From: CAYRIY01 sp964424335
Lineage (GTDB): Bacteria; Bacillota; Limnochordia; DTU080; RSA5
NCBI GenBank assembly: GCA_964424335.1
Contig: CAYRIY010000111.1
Location: 1-11,181, forward strand
Length of the DNA stretch: 11,181 nucleotides
Direction: 5' to 3'
Part shown: in pieces, positions 1 through 7,076 of the stretch
Layout of the letters: every line of letters begins with the position of its first letter
How positions within the stretch are numbered: the first letter of the stretch is position 1
Program-made: the position numbers and the translations under genes
Notes under the pieces: generated by a model
Database searches by the model: none
Told to the model about the DNA's origin: nothing
The model's input: the letters and a program-made list of their open reading frames with translations, nothing else

Positions 1-780
1 ATCGGTCATGCCGGGCAAATTCTGGACTTCGCCAGCCCAGCTTTGAAGCCCGATGGTTTCGGGACAACGGGCGAAAATTGGAGCAGTGATGGCTGGCTGC
101 TACCCGTCGCTTGGAAACCGTTGCCGAGCCCGGTGCGGCCAAAGGACCGTATCGCAGATTTGGGCCCGCTTCTGCCGACGAAATATTCACCGATCCACCC
201 GGTTACTGGAAACGGGAATCAGAAGGCGTATCTCGCCGAGATAGACAGGCGTGTGGTGGAACTTCTTCTCGATTCCGATACCTCCGTGATTGAGATGAAC
301 CTAGACGGCGGTATTGCGGATGCGCCTCTCGCGCGGCTCGATGATCTGGTCGAGGAAAAGCTGGTCGAACAGCCCGCTTTCGATACGACGACGAAGCAGC
401 AACTCGTGCTTGCTCGGCACGGGCAGGGCGTCTTCAGGGCACGCGTGTCGGAGATAGAGACGCGTTGCCGGCTGACCGGTATCGAGAACCCACGACTGCT
501 CGTGGCTAGCCATATCAAGCCTTGGCGTGTGTGTGCCACTGCGGCCGAGCGTTTAGATGGGGCCAATGGGCTTTTGCTTGCCCCGCACGTCGACCGCTTG
601 TTTGACCGCGGTTTCATAAGTTTCGAAGCAAGTGGGCGCGTCATCGTATCTCGTCGGCTCGCCTCGCTCGATCTGGATCGACTTGGCTTACGTGATGCTT
701 GCGCACGGAACTGCGGAGTCTTCACCGAACGACAGGGGGCCTACCTGTCGTTCCACCGAACCAACGTCCTTCTTCCTTAA
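1..780 (+). CDS. HNH endonuclease, 5'-truncated by the window edge
   Basis: The frame is open from base 1 to a TAA at 778-780, giving 259 visible residues. The first start-like codon is a TTG at 43, but the upstream codons read as continuous protein, so the true start most likely lies outside the window. The C-terminal half (bases 463-621) carries an HNH_2-type domain: RCRLTG, then ASHIKPW with the first His, NGLLLAPHVDRLFDRG with the central Asn and second His, then GFISF. The N-terminal half has DGW and KYSPIHPVTGNGNQKAYL segments that I recall from restriction-type HNH proteins of roughly 290-300 aa, so about 30-50 residues are probably missing. The family cuts double-stranded DNA in a metal-dependent way and often acts as a restriction enzyme, sometimes on modified DNA. 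Only 73 bp separate it from the next operon on the same strand, so co-transcription is possible. Target specificity is unknown. Confidence 0.88.
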   Translation: MGHAGQILDFASPALKPDGFGTTGENWSSDGWLLPVAWKPLPSPVRPKDRIADLGPLLPTKYSPIHPVTGNGNQKAYLAEIDRRVVELLLDSDTSVIEMNLDGGIADAPLARLDDLVEEKLVEQPAFDTTTKQQLVLARHGQGVFRARVSEIETRCRLTGIENPRLLVASHIKPWRVCATAAERLDGANGLLLAPHVDRLFDRGFISFEASGRVIVSRRLASLDLDRLGLRDACARNCGVFTERQGAYLSFHRTNVLLP

Positions 781-853
781 GCCGATCCATCAAACAGCCG
801 AAGTTCGATAAACTCCTATAGACAAGTCCGATAGAATTCGATAGCCTGTCTGC
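781..853 (+). other. Short intergenic spacer with repeated CGATA(G) words
   Basis: This 73-bp gap lies between the HNH gene and the four-gene operon. It is AT-richer than its surroundings. The word CGATA recurs at about 806-810, 829-833 and 839-843; the last two are CGATAG copies separated by AATT. TATAGA (817-822) and TAGAAT (832-837) resemble -10 hexamers, but neither has a good -35 at the usual spacing. No terminator hairpin is visible. It could hold a weak promoter or operator for the operon at 854, or simply be a spacer within one transcript. Confidence 0.25.
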
Positions 854-1606
854 ATGAGTGAAGAAATCGACATCGAAGCCTTGAAGCTCCAAGAGGCCGC
901 TCTCCAACGGCAACTCGCCGAATTGCGAGAAAAGCTGGCTAAAGCGGAGAAGGGTAAGAGCCGCGCGAGCGAAGGGGGGCGCCCCCTCCGTGCCATGGTG
1001 CTCGATCTGCTGGCCGAGGCTGGTTACCCGCTAAATTCTCTGCTGCTCGCAAGTCTCATGCGCCCCCTGCGCGGTCGAGATATTCCATCGACACGGTTTG
1101 GCACGCTCTCCAACGACGAGATGAAATCCTATGATTCCAGTCGTCCGCGGCCGGTTTATCTCTGCCACTGCTTGACCTACGACCAGGGCCAGGCGGTGAA
1201 GCGCTTCTGGGCGAGGTCCGACTGGCCCCTCGCCAGTCGCATCATGGGCCCCATGTCTGGGCGTATCTTGTTCCTACGTGGAGCGGCCTGGACGATCACA
1301 CTGGCGCGCGCTGTAGATCGCGGCGAGCGATCTGCCAACAACCCGGAAATTCTGAACTATGTTGCGGCGGATCAGGCGCGTGACGCTGGCTTAGCCGTCA
1401 AGCGGGGCGAGTTCCCCTATGACGACTGGCTCGCAGAAATCCACATGACAATCGAGCGGTTCGGCGATGAAGATCGCGCGACGCGCGAGAAGAGCGCCGA
1501 GCTCTTGTCCGCTCATCTCTCTGACCGCGATCAGCTATTCGGTTCCCGGCAGCCACTCGTGTCCTTGCCCGGTTCGAGCGCGGCGTGGAGGAGTGCCGTC
1601 GAATGA
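854..1606 (+). CDS. Unrecognised 250-aa protein: N-terminal coiled coil plus probable winged helix
   Basis: I do not recognise this family. Residues about 6-34 are a charged, heptad-like helix rich in Leu, Glu, Lys and Ala, probably a coiled coil for oligomerisation or partner binding. Residues about 43-125 read like a winged helix-turn-helix: helices around MVLDLLAEAGYPL and SLLLASLMRPL, then IPSTRFGTLSNDE and a strand at VYLCHCL. The rest (about 125-230) is mainly helical and charged, with no catalytic motif I can name. There is no signal peptide or membrane segment, so it should be cytoplasmic. The ATG at 854 lacks a clear Shine-Dalgarno site, but the next in-frame ATG (codon 48) would remove the coiled coil. 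The stop overlaps the next start as ATGA, implying coupled translation with the nuclease gene. A DNA-binding or assembly role in the nuclease-helicase system is inferred from context only. Confidence 0.8.
   Translation: MSEEIDIEALKLQEAALQRQLAELREKLAKAEKGKSRASEGGRPLRAMVLDLLAEAGYPLNSLLLASLMRPLRGRDIPSTRFGTLSNDEMKSYDSSRPRPVYLCHCLTYDQGQAVKRFWARSDWPLASRIMGPMSGRILFLRGAAWTITLARAVDRGERSANNPEILNYVAADQARDAGLAVKRGEFPYDDWLAEIHMTIERFGDEDRATREKSAELLSAHLSDRDQLFGSRQPLVSLPGSSAAWRSAVE
1587..1593 (+). promoter_or_regulatory. Strong ribosome binding site deciding the nuclease start
   Basis: GGAGGAG lies inside the end of the upstream gene, 9 bases before the ATG at 1603. It matches the 16S rRNA tail very well and supports 1603 as the start rather than the in-frame GTG at 1585, which would contain this site within its own coding region. 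Together with the ATGA overlap it suggests strong, coupled translation of the nuclease. Confidence 0.7.
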
Positions 1607-2652
1607 GCGTCAAGGGCACTACGGCACTCGTCCGCCTCGCCAGCAATCCTGGCTGTGAAATCCTTGGCGCAATGATCTTGGAGCCAGGCTCCGAGAAGCG
1701 CTTTTATGAGCGGGTCGTGGGCGAACCCTACGACCGTGAGTTCGGCGAACGCCAATCTTCAAAACGCCGCGGCGCGCAGTTCGAGCAAAACGCCTATGCA
1801 GGCGATGCGCGTCTGCTCCGCGAAGCATTTGCTTCCCATCTGGGGCTCGCTCCTGATGATGTGGTCGTGCGTAATCTGCTCGATGATTTTCCCGGTACCA
1901 AGGATGATGCGCGCATTGCTCGCCTGAGCATCACCCGAACCCTTCTCAAGGACGCGCGAGAGGGCAAACCCGCGCCACATATCATCATCCAACCGCAATT
2001 GCTGCTGCCGACCAAGCCCGGTCCCAAACCCTATTTCTTTGTGGCACCGGACCTACTGATCCTCTCGCCCCAGAACGGCGTTTATCTCCCGGGCGACCTC
2101 AAGTCCTTTGTGGTTCGTGAGAACGAACTCTCGAAAGGGGACCTAGCGCGGGTTCGCCTGCAACTCGGCGCTCAGCTGCTCGCACTGATGCATGAATACG
2201 ACCGCTTCGATAAAACAGCGATTATTCCCGCTAGCGGTATGCTCGTTTTTTCCAAGCCGAATGGCCTCGCACCCCACGCGCCTCGAGTGGAGGACGTGGC
2301 TGGAGGCGTGGAGGCCATCCGCATTGGGATCACGGCGTTTCTCCGTCACCGCCAACGCGTAAACGACCTACGGGCGGGTGCCGAGCCGTACACCGTAGTT
2401 GCCGACCTGCAACCTCACTTCCAGGATAGCTGTCTGAATACATGTGTCATGGCGCAATGGTGTCGTCAGCGAGTGGCAGAAGTAGCTGGGGACCTGGGTG
2501 ACGTCGCCGGCCGGGTTCTAGGGGATATGGAACTGGCGCGCGCGTTCGGTCTAATGACTGGCGACATCGAACCGGCTGACGATCACGAACGTCTGATTGC
2601 CCGCCACCTCGTCGACCTCGCCGAGCAACACTCAATCGAGAGGGCGGCATGA
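1603..2652 (+). CDS. Cas4/RecB-like PD-(D/E)XK nuclease with probable Fe-S cluster
   Basis: This 349-aa protein has the layout of the RecB/Cas4/Dna2/AddB nuclease group. Visible elements in order: Cys18 near the N-terminus; RRGAQFE (55-61), matching the R-G-x3-E/H motif; VAPD with Asp150; GDLK with Asp165 and Lys167, the D-x-K metal-binding core; a Gln-containing helix RLQLGAQLLAL (185-195) like the family's Q motif; and Cys277, Cys281 and Cys287 near the C-terminus. One Cys before the nuclease core and three after it is the 4Fe-4S arrangement known from Cas4, AddB and Dna2. Here the first C-terminal pair is spaced C-x3-C rather than the usual C-x2-C. Family members are single-strand-directed nucleases, often working with a helicase, and an SF1 helicase is encoded two genes downstream. 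Nuclease fold and active site are fairly clear; the cluster is inferred from cysteine placement. The gene starts within the upstream stop (ATGA) and ends the same way into the next gene. Confidence 0.78.
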   Translation: MSVKGTTALVRLASNPGCEILGAMILEPGSEKRFYERVVGEPYDREFGERQSSKRRGAQFEQNAYAGDARLLREAFASHLGLAPDDVVVRNLLDDFPGTKDDARIARLSITRTLLKDAREGKPAPHIIIQPQLLLPTKPGPKPYFFVAPDLLILSPQNGVYLPGDLKSFVVRENELSKGDLARVRLQLGAQLLALMHEYDRFDKTAIIPASGMLVFSKPNGLAPHAPRVEDVAGGVEAIRIGITAFLRHRQRVNDLRAGAEPYTVVADLQPHFQDSCLNTCVMAQWCRQRVAEVAGDLGDVAGRVLGDMELARAFGLMTGDIEPADDHERLIARHLVDLAEQHSIERAA

Positions 2653-4046
2653 ACGCGTTCGACGACACGCTCCATCGCGTACTCGCGCGTTACCAAAGGC
2701 GAGCAATACCTGTCCGCACGTCGAGCCAATTGTCCCCTGATCCCGACGTGACGATCGGTATTGCCACGATCAAGATCGTGACCGAGGAGCAGATCCAGGC
2801 GATAGCATTTGGTGAGCTCGATCAAGAGCCGCAAGTGATTGTGCGTCTCGATCCGATCGGCCGCGATGTCCAGGACCTCGGACCATTCGCCGCATTTCTG
2901 GCGGATACGATCGCGCGTGCCGCGGCGGTGGATTCAGCTTTGCGCCTTTGGGTGCCCCACTCGGTCACGCTTGAGGCCCTTGATGTGCTCGGCCATCGCT
3001 ATTGGCGCAACCAAACGGCACCCGCTTCGATTGTGCGCATGGGTGAAATTTGTCGGATCATCGCTCGTGAGGCGATCATCCCCGGCCAGCAGCTTGTCGC
3101 TGACGCGGCGGCACTGCTCCAGGATCACGTAGTCACTGGTTTGGCGCCGCTAGAAGAAGGACATCTCGGCGCGCTCCTCGCCTGGCTCGATCCGACGGTG
3201 TCCGACCCCGTTGCGGAAGCGCGTGAGCGCATTCGTTTGCCCGCATCCGGGGTTCTCCCCAACACTCCGGACTGTCATTGGGACGACACGATCGATCGAC
3301 TTCGTAAGGAAATGAAGGGCGCGTACGGTGCCCGTCGGCATTTACTCGAAGATCAGATCACCGATATCCTACGTCGGGCCGTTCTTCGGGAATGGAATCT
3401 ACTGATCGAAGGCCGTCGCGCCTTCCTCGACCTTGGCCTGCCGTCTTCACTCGGTGGGCTCGTGAAAGATTCCAACCAGCGCGTGCGTGACGCGCTGGAC
3501 AATGGATTTTTCCCAGCCCGTTCGCCAAAGCGCCTGGTGGAACAACTCAGCGTAATGGAAGCGGGGCAAGAGAAGTCCGAATTGGCATCTCTCGAGGCCG
3601 ATGCGATGCTGCGCGATCAAGCGGCGCGTGCTGGTGGCGTTGTTCGGGGTGAAGTGAGCACGGTTCGCCAAAACAGACCCGGTTTCAAGCCTTGCGACAT
3701 CGAGATCAGTTCCGATCAAGGGATCATCCGCCTTCGCTTGGATGACAAGGTACGCATAATCGGCACCAATGTCGCCGGGGTGGTGCGCGGTCTCGCGACC
3801 GCGCCCGGTGGCGGTACGCGTGTCTGCATTGAGATCACCAGCGGTGTTCGCACTCGTAGCGTTTTGACTGTCGGTGCACGCGTTGAGCTGATCCGTGAAC
3901 CATATGCCTTTATCAACTACCGTTCGCTCGGCGAGGCCCACGCGCAGCAGCCTTGGGTGTTCTACAGCGATACAGCACCGGTTCTGGCGTCGAGACCTTC
4001 ATCTGGCCAATCGGCCTTGGCCATCGCACGAGCAGTGAGGCGCTAG
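2649..4046 (+). CDS. Unrecognised 465-aa protein of the nuclease-helicase operon
   Basis: I do not recognise this protein, and no catalytic motif stands out. Residues about 1-200 look like mixed alpha/beta segments. Residues about 210-330 are strongly helical and charged. Residues about 330-420 are dominated by predicted beta strands with Gly turns (such as GVVRGEV, IIRLRLDDKVRIIG, VCIEITSGV and SVLTVGARVELI), suggesting a small beta-barrel, possibly OB-like and nucleic-acid-binding. The last 40 residues look loosely structured. The ATG at 2649 overlaps the upstream stop as ATGA and has GAGG at 2640-2643. Its stop abuts the helicase start with no spacer. The position between a Fe-S nuclease and an SF1B helicase suggests it bridges or loads these two, or binds DNA for them; this is inference. 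No signal peptide or membrane helix is seen. Confidence 0.8.
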   Translation: MNAFDDTLHRVLARYQRRAIPVRTSSQLSPDPDVTIGIATIKIVTEEQIQAIAFGELDQEPQVIVRLDPIGRDVQDLGPFAAFLADTIARAAAVDSALRLWVPHSVTLEALDVLGHRYWRNQTAPASIVRMGEICRIIAREAIIPGQQLVADAAALLQDHVVTGLAPLEEGHLGALLAWLDPTVSDPVAEARERIRLPASGVLPNTPDCHWDDTIDRLRKEMKGAYGARRHLLEDQITDILRRAVLREWNLLIEGRRAFLDLGLPSSLGGLVKDSNQRVRDALDNGFFPARSPKRLVEQLSVMEAGQEKSELASLEADAMLRDQAARAGGVVRGEVSTVRQNRPGFKPCDIEISSDQGIIRLRLDDKVRIIGTNVAGVVRGLATAPGGGTRVCIEITSGVRTRSVLTVGARVELIREPYAFINYRSLGEAHAQQPWVFYSDTAPVLASRPSSGQSALAIARAVRR

Positions 4047-5390
4047 ATGACCCTTCCCCTCGAGATTCGTCGTAACCACGCCGACCAAGTACTCGACGCC
4101 GCGATCGAGCACGCGCTATTCGGTACCGCTCCCGTCTCGATTGTGAAGTCACCCCCTGGGGCTGGTAAGACATTTCTCGTCGAGTGCGCGGCGGCGGTCG
4201 CAGTCACACCGCCCGCAGGGATGCGTATCGTGATCGTCACGCCGGGCGTGAGTCAGCTCTATGATATCGCGCGCCGACTACTGCAGTACCGATTGCCGCG
4301 ACTAGAGCTAGCACACGCGCAACATCGCGTTCTTCCGAGCGACTTGGTCGGCCGCATCAGTGCGTCCAATGGATGGAACCAAAATCTCAACATTGGCCCT
4401 GGAGTGATTGTCACGAATGCGCATCTCCTCGCGGCGAATTTCCATCATCTGGGTCCGAACGCGTTCGATGTGATGATCCTCGACGAAGCGTATCAGTTGG
4501 CTGCCGGTGATTATTTACAAATCGCATACATGGCGCCGCGCACGCTGATGGTCGGTGACCCTGGGCAGCTGAATCCAGTGAACTCGGCGGATACGACCAA
4601 TTTGGAAGCTAGCCCGCACAAGATCCATTGGTCGGCGCCCGCCTACGTTCTCGATCGGTTTCAGAACACGCCGGTACATGGGCTGCCTGTGACGCGGCGC
4701 TTGCTTCAAGATACATCCGACCTTGTGCAGGCGGCATTCTACCGCGATTTGCCGTTCCAATCGGTTGTCGAGCCGAGCGAGCGCCGTCTTCGTTTCCACG
4801 TCCCCGGTCTTGAGAGCGGATTAGACGACGCGCTCGACGCCATTGCGGCCGGACAGAGTCTCGTAGCGATCACGTTGCCCGGCGCGGCACCCATGCACGA
4901 AGAAGCCGATCTTGAGCTTTCGGCTCTGATGGCACGCATTGCCGACCGCATTCTCCTGCGGCAAGCCGAATGGGTCGGCGAGCGAGTCCTGTCGGAAGGG
5001 GACATCGCCTGCATCGAGCCCCACGTCATCGCTGGTGGTGCGATCCGTGACGGACTGCGTCAGAGAGGCCGCGCAGGTATTCAGGTCGATACGGTGGAAC
5101 GGTGGCAAGGGTTGCAGATGCCGGTTTCCGTCGTCCGCCATCCACTCTCACTGCCGAACGATCCAACGGCTTTTGACCTAGAAGCTGGTCGCTGGTGCGT
5201 TTCTCTGTCCCGACATCAGATCGGATGCATCGTGGTAGCCCGAGAGGCGGTACACGGCGTGATCGACGATTATGTTCATGGCTGCGATACGGTTGCTGCT
5301 GGCGCACGAGACACGACCTGGGCGGGTTTCGAGGCTCACCGAATGATTTGGAACGCACTACGAGATCAAGGTCGTGTTTTCGCGCTCTGA
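4047..5390 (+). CDS. SF1 (Upf1/Dna2-type) DNA/RNA helicase
   Basis: This is a compact 447-aa ATPase with superfamily 1 helicase motifs. Walker A is PPGAGKT at 36-42, Walker B DEAY at 146-149, and motif III GDPGQLNPV at 170-178. LPVTRRL (213-219) fits the motif IV region, VDTVERWQGLQ (347-357) motif V, and VSLSRHQIGCIVV (385-397) motif VI with Arg389. GDPxQLxPV plus a TVxxxQG-type motif V points to the SF1B group (Upf1, Dna2, RecD-like), whose members translocate 5' to 3'. At this length there is room for little beyond the two RecA domains, so accessory functions probably come from the other operon proteins. The ATG directly follows the upstream TAG, with GAGG at 4037-4040 as ribosome binding site. 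The 3' end overlaps the convergent vsr gene by 25 bp. The likely role is unwinding or translocation for the Cas4-like nuclease. Whether it works on DNA or RNA is not shown by sequence. Confidence 0.88.
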   Translation: MTLPLEIRRNHADQVLDAAIEHALFGTAPVSIVKSPPGAGKTFLVECAAAVAVTPPAGMRIVIVTPGVSQLYDIARRLLQYRLPRLELAHAQHRVLPSDLVGRISASNGWNQNLNIGPGVIVTNAHLLAANFHHLGPNAFDVMILDEAYQLAAGDYLQIAYMAPRTLMVGDPGQLNPVNSADTTNLEASPHKIHWSAPAYVLDRFQNTPVHGLPVTRRLLQDTSDLVQAAFYRDLPFQSVVEPSERRLRFHVPGLESGLDDALDAIAAGQSLVAITLPGAAPMHEEADLELSALMARIADRILLRQAEWVGERVLSEGDIACIEPHVIAGGAIRDGLRQRGRAGIQVDTVERWQGLQMPVSVVRHPLSLPNDPTAFDLEAGRWCVSLSRHQIGCIVVAREAVHGVIDDYVHGCDTVAAGARDTTWAGFEAHRMIWNALRDQGRVFAL

Positions 5391-5818
5391 ATTCGGCGAA
5401 TCTCTTGTTCGATCCGATCGGCAGCAACGGTGATGTCTTCGTGTTCCCAAACGCGCACGACACACCATCCAGCTTCTGCGAGGCGGCGATTTGTATCTCG
5501 ATCGCGTCTGATATTGGTTTCGATTTTGGCCCGCCACCAATCGGCATTGTTCTTTGGCCAAGTACCGTGTTCAGGGCATCCGTGCCAGAAACACCCATCG
5601 ACGAAGACCGCAATCTTGGCGCCAGTAAAGGCTATATCGATAGTGCGGCGGCTACCTTCGACCTTGCGATGCAAGCGAAACCGCAGACCTCTCCGATGCA
5701 GCTCCTTACGCAGGGATCGCTCTCTCGAATTGTCGCGTTGCGCAGTCCGAGACATGCGCTGGCTCGCGTCAGGAGCGGCAGGGTTGCGCCGCTCAGCCGT
5801 TTTCGAATGACTCGACAT
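5366..5818 (-). CDS. vsr: Very short patch repair (Vsr) mismatch endonuclease
   Basis: Vsr nicks DNA 5' of the T in T:G mismatches that arise when 5-methylcytosine deaminates in a methylase's target site, protecting the genome from its own C5 methylase. The product (150 aa from this start) has the family's hallmark blocks. RMSRTAQRDNSRERSLRKEL contains the conserved N-terminal Glu, RTIDIAF the metal-binding Asp, and VFVDGCFWHGCPEH the catalytic His and putative zinc ligands. WWRAKIETNIRRDRDT and GWCVVRVWEHE complete the fold. The length matches the usual ~140-150 aa. It lies directly after the C5 methylase gene, the standard arrangement. The start is uncertain: ATG at 5818 (overlap of 26 bp with the methylase) was chosen over ATG at 5851 because the extra N-terminal residues are not typical; neither has a clear ribosome binding site. 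Its end overlaps the convergent SF1 helicase gene. Confidence 0.92.
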   Translation of the reverse strand: MSSHSKTAERRNPAAPDASQRMSRTAQRDNSRERSLRKELHRRGLRFRLHRKVEGSRRTIDIAFTGAKIAVFVDGCFWHGCPEHGTWPKNNADWWRAKIETNIRRDRDTNRRLAEAGWCVVRVWEHEDITVAADRIEQEIRRIQSAKTRP

Positions 5819-7076
5819 GGTGAGCGAGGTCGGCTTCGAAAGCCGCTTCATAGCGAAGGCTGCTCTTTCGCAGCCGTGTCAGGAAGCCGCTCGTGGCTTT
5901 TTTGGATAGGGGCGCGACGCGATAACGGAGAAAAGCGGCAAGATGCTCGCCCTCGACATGAACCGGCCACTCGGACACGTCGCAGCGCGCACGCACTCCC
6001 TTCATGCCCCAACCTGCGCTTGGCCAGCTGGCCTCGTCCGGCAGACCGACAATTTCGTCCGCCTGGAATGGGAGCGTAGTGGCGGTAAGGCGCTGCGCGA
6101 TCCATTTCGCCATCGGGACGCTCACAGCGTTGCCGACCATACGCCACCGTTTGCCCGCGCTTCTTGATTCTTCAGCGGAGATATCGGTCCAGCCTGCTGT
6201 GAACCCTTGAAGACGTTCCGCATCTTCGATCGCCGGCGTCGCTATCAATCTTCGACGCGGGAACCAAATGGCGGGGGCTGAGGGGATATGCAGAGCGGAC
6301 CCTCCCTTGAGAGGTGGAACCGCATCTATGGCCCATCCGAGGCCCGTATTGCCCTCAGTCCAGTAGAAGCCACAAGCGTGAGACTCCCTGGCTTTGGGTT
6401 TCGGAGCGCCGGCATCTATGCCGAGGAGTGGAGGGCGGGGATCGTATTGCTTCGACGCCAAGAGAATGACACGCCGTCGTCGCTGGGGAAGACCGAAGGC
6501 ACGGGCGTCGATAGTCCGGTATGCCCAAGCATAACCCAATTCCTCCAGCGCTCTGGTGACAGCCCTGATCCCGTTTCCGCGATCGAGCGAAAGCATGAAG
6601 GGCACGTTCTCGAGTACCACCCAGCTCGGGGCCTTCTTCTGCTTGGCGAGCAGGTCGAATACAGAGCCCACCAATCCGGAGTTGGGTCCAGTGATCCCTT
6701 TCCGGCGCCCGACCTGACTGAGGTCTTGGCAGGGGAAACCCGCGGTTAAGACATCACATTCGGGTAGACCAACGAGAGTTCTTACGTCGGTGGTGAGCTC
6801 CACCTCCTTGAAATGATTGGCCAACACATGGCGCGCCATTGTGTCGGACTCACACAGCATGACGCTGTGGTGCCCGGCTTGCCGAAACCCCTCTTCTAGG
6901 CCCCCGACCCCTGCGAACAGACCGGCCACTTTGAATTTGGTAATCGCTCCTCCCTTTTTGTCTCTGTTGGTGTCAGGGACTGGCGCTTGATCCCTATCAA
7001 GGCAGATGTCGTCGGATTGGACCAGTGTTGCGGGTGCAATCGGACCGAAGAAATCGTCCTCTTCGAGGCGCTTCAT
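5793..7076 (-). CDS. DNA (cytosine-5-)-methyltransferase
   Basis: This enzyme transfers a methyl group from S-adenosylmethionine to C5 of cytosine in a specific DNA site. From the ATG at 7076 (427 aa) the family motifs appear in order: motif I GLFAGVGGLEEGF (about 52-64); motif IV GFPCQDLSQVG with catalytic Cys116; motif VI ENV (156-158); motif VIII QRRRRVI (198-204); motif IX RRRLIATPAIEDAERLQGF; and motif X GNAVSVPMA. The target-recognition region between VIII and IX is short (about 70 residues). An N-terminal extension of ~48 residues and a C-terminal extension of ~95 residues flank the core; the latter resembles the tail of other Vsr-linked methylases. The start overlaps the upstream regulator's stop as ATGA, so the ATG is preferred to the TTG two codons earlier. 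The sequence does not reveal the recognition site. No stand-alone cognate endonuclease lies in this operon, so the SF2 helicase at 7876 is a candidate partner. Confidence 0.95.
   Translation of the reverse strand: MKRLEEDDFFGPIAPATLVQSDDICLDRDQAPVPDTNRDKKGGAITKFKVAGLFAGVGGLEEGFRQAGHHSVMLCESDTMARHVLANHFKEVELTTDVRTLVGLPECDVLTAGFPCQDLSQVGRRKGITGPNSGLVGSVFDLLAKQKKAPSWVVLENVPFMLSLDRGNGIRAVTRALEELGYAWAYRTIDARAFGLPQRRRRVILLASKQYDPRPPLLGIDAGAPKPKARESHACGFYWTEGNTGLGWAIDAVPPLKGGSALHIPSAPAIWFPRRRLIATPAIEDAERLQGFTAGWTDISAEESRSAGKRWRMVGNAVSVPMAKWIAQRLTATTLPFQADEIVGLPDEASWPSAGWGMKGVRARCDVSEWPVHVEGEHLAAFLRYRVAPLSKKATSGFLTRLRKSSLRYEAAFEADLAHHVESFENG

Noticed and set aside
1585..1602. GTG start for the Cas4-like nuclease
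   Set aside because: The ATG at 1603 has a strong ribosome site 9 bases upstream and forms an ATGA overlap, as do other junctions in the operon.
1603..2652. A CRISPR-Cas4 adaptation gene
   Set aside because: No cas1, cas2 or repeat array is present; the neighbours are a helicase and unknown proteins, so only the nuclease fold is shared.
3447..3941. 164-codon open frame on the - strand inside the 465-aa gene
   Set aside because: The opposite frame sits in a gap-free operon with overlapping starts and good ribosome sites; this frame has no motif.
5195..6079. 294-codon open frame on the + strand across vsr and the methylase 3' end
   Set aside because: It runs antisense to vsr and the methylase, both of which carry clear family motifs, and its own translation shows no recognisable domain.
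6288..6749. 153-codon + strand frame within the methylase
   Set aside because: It is antisense to the methylase catalytic motifs and has no domain signature.
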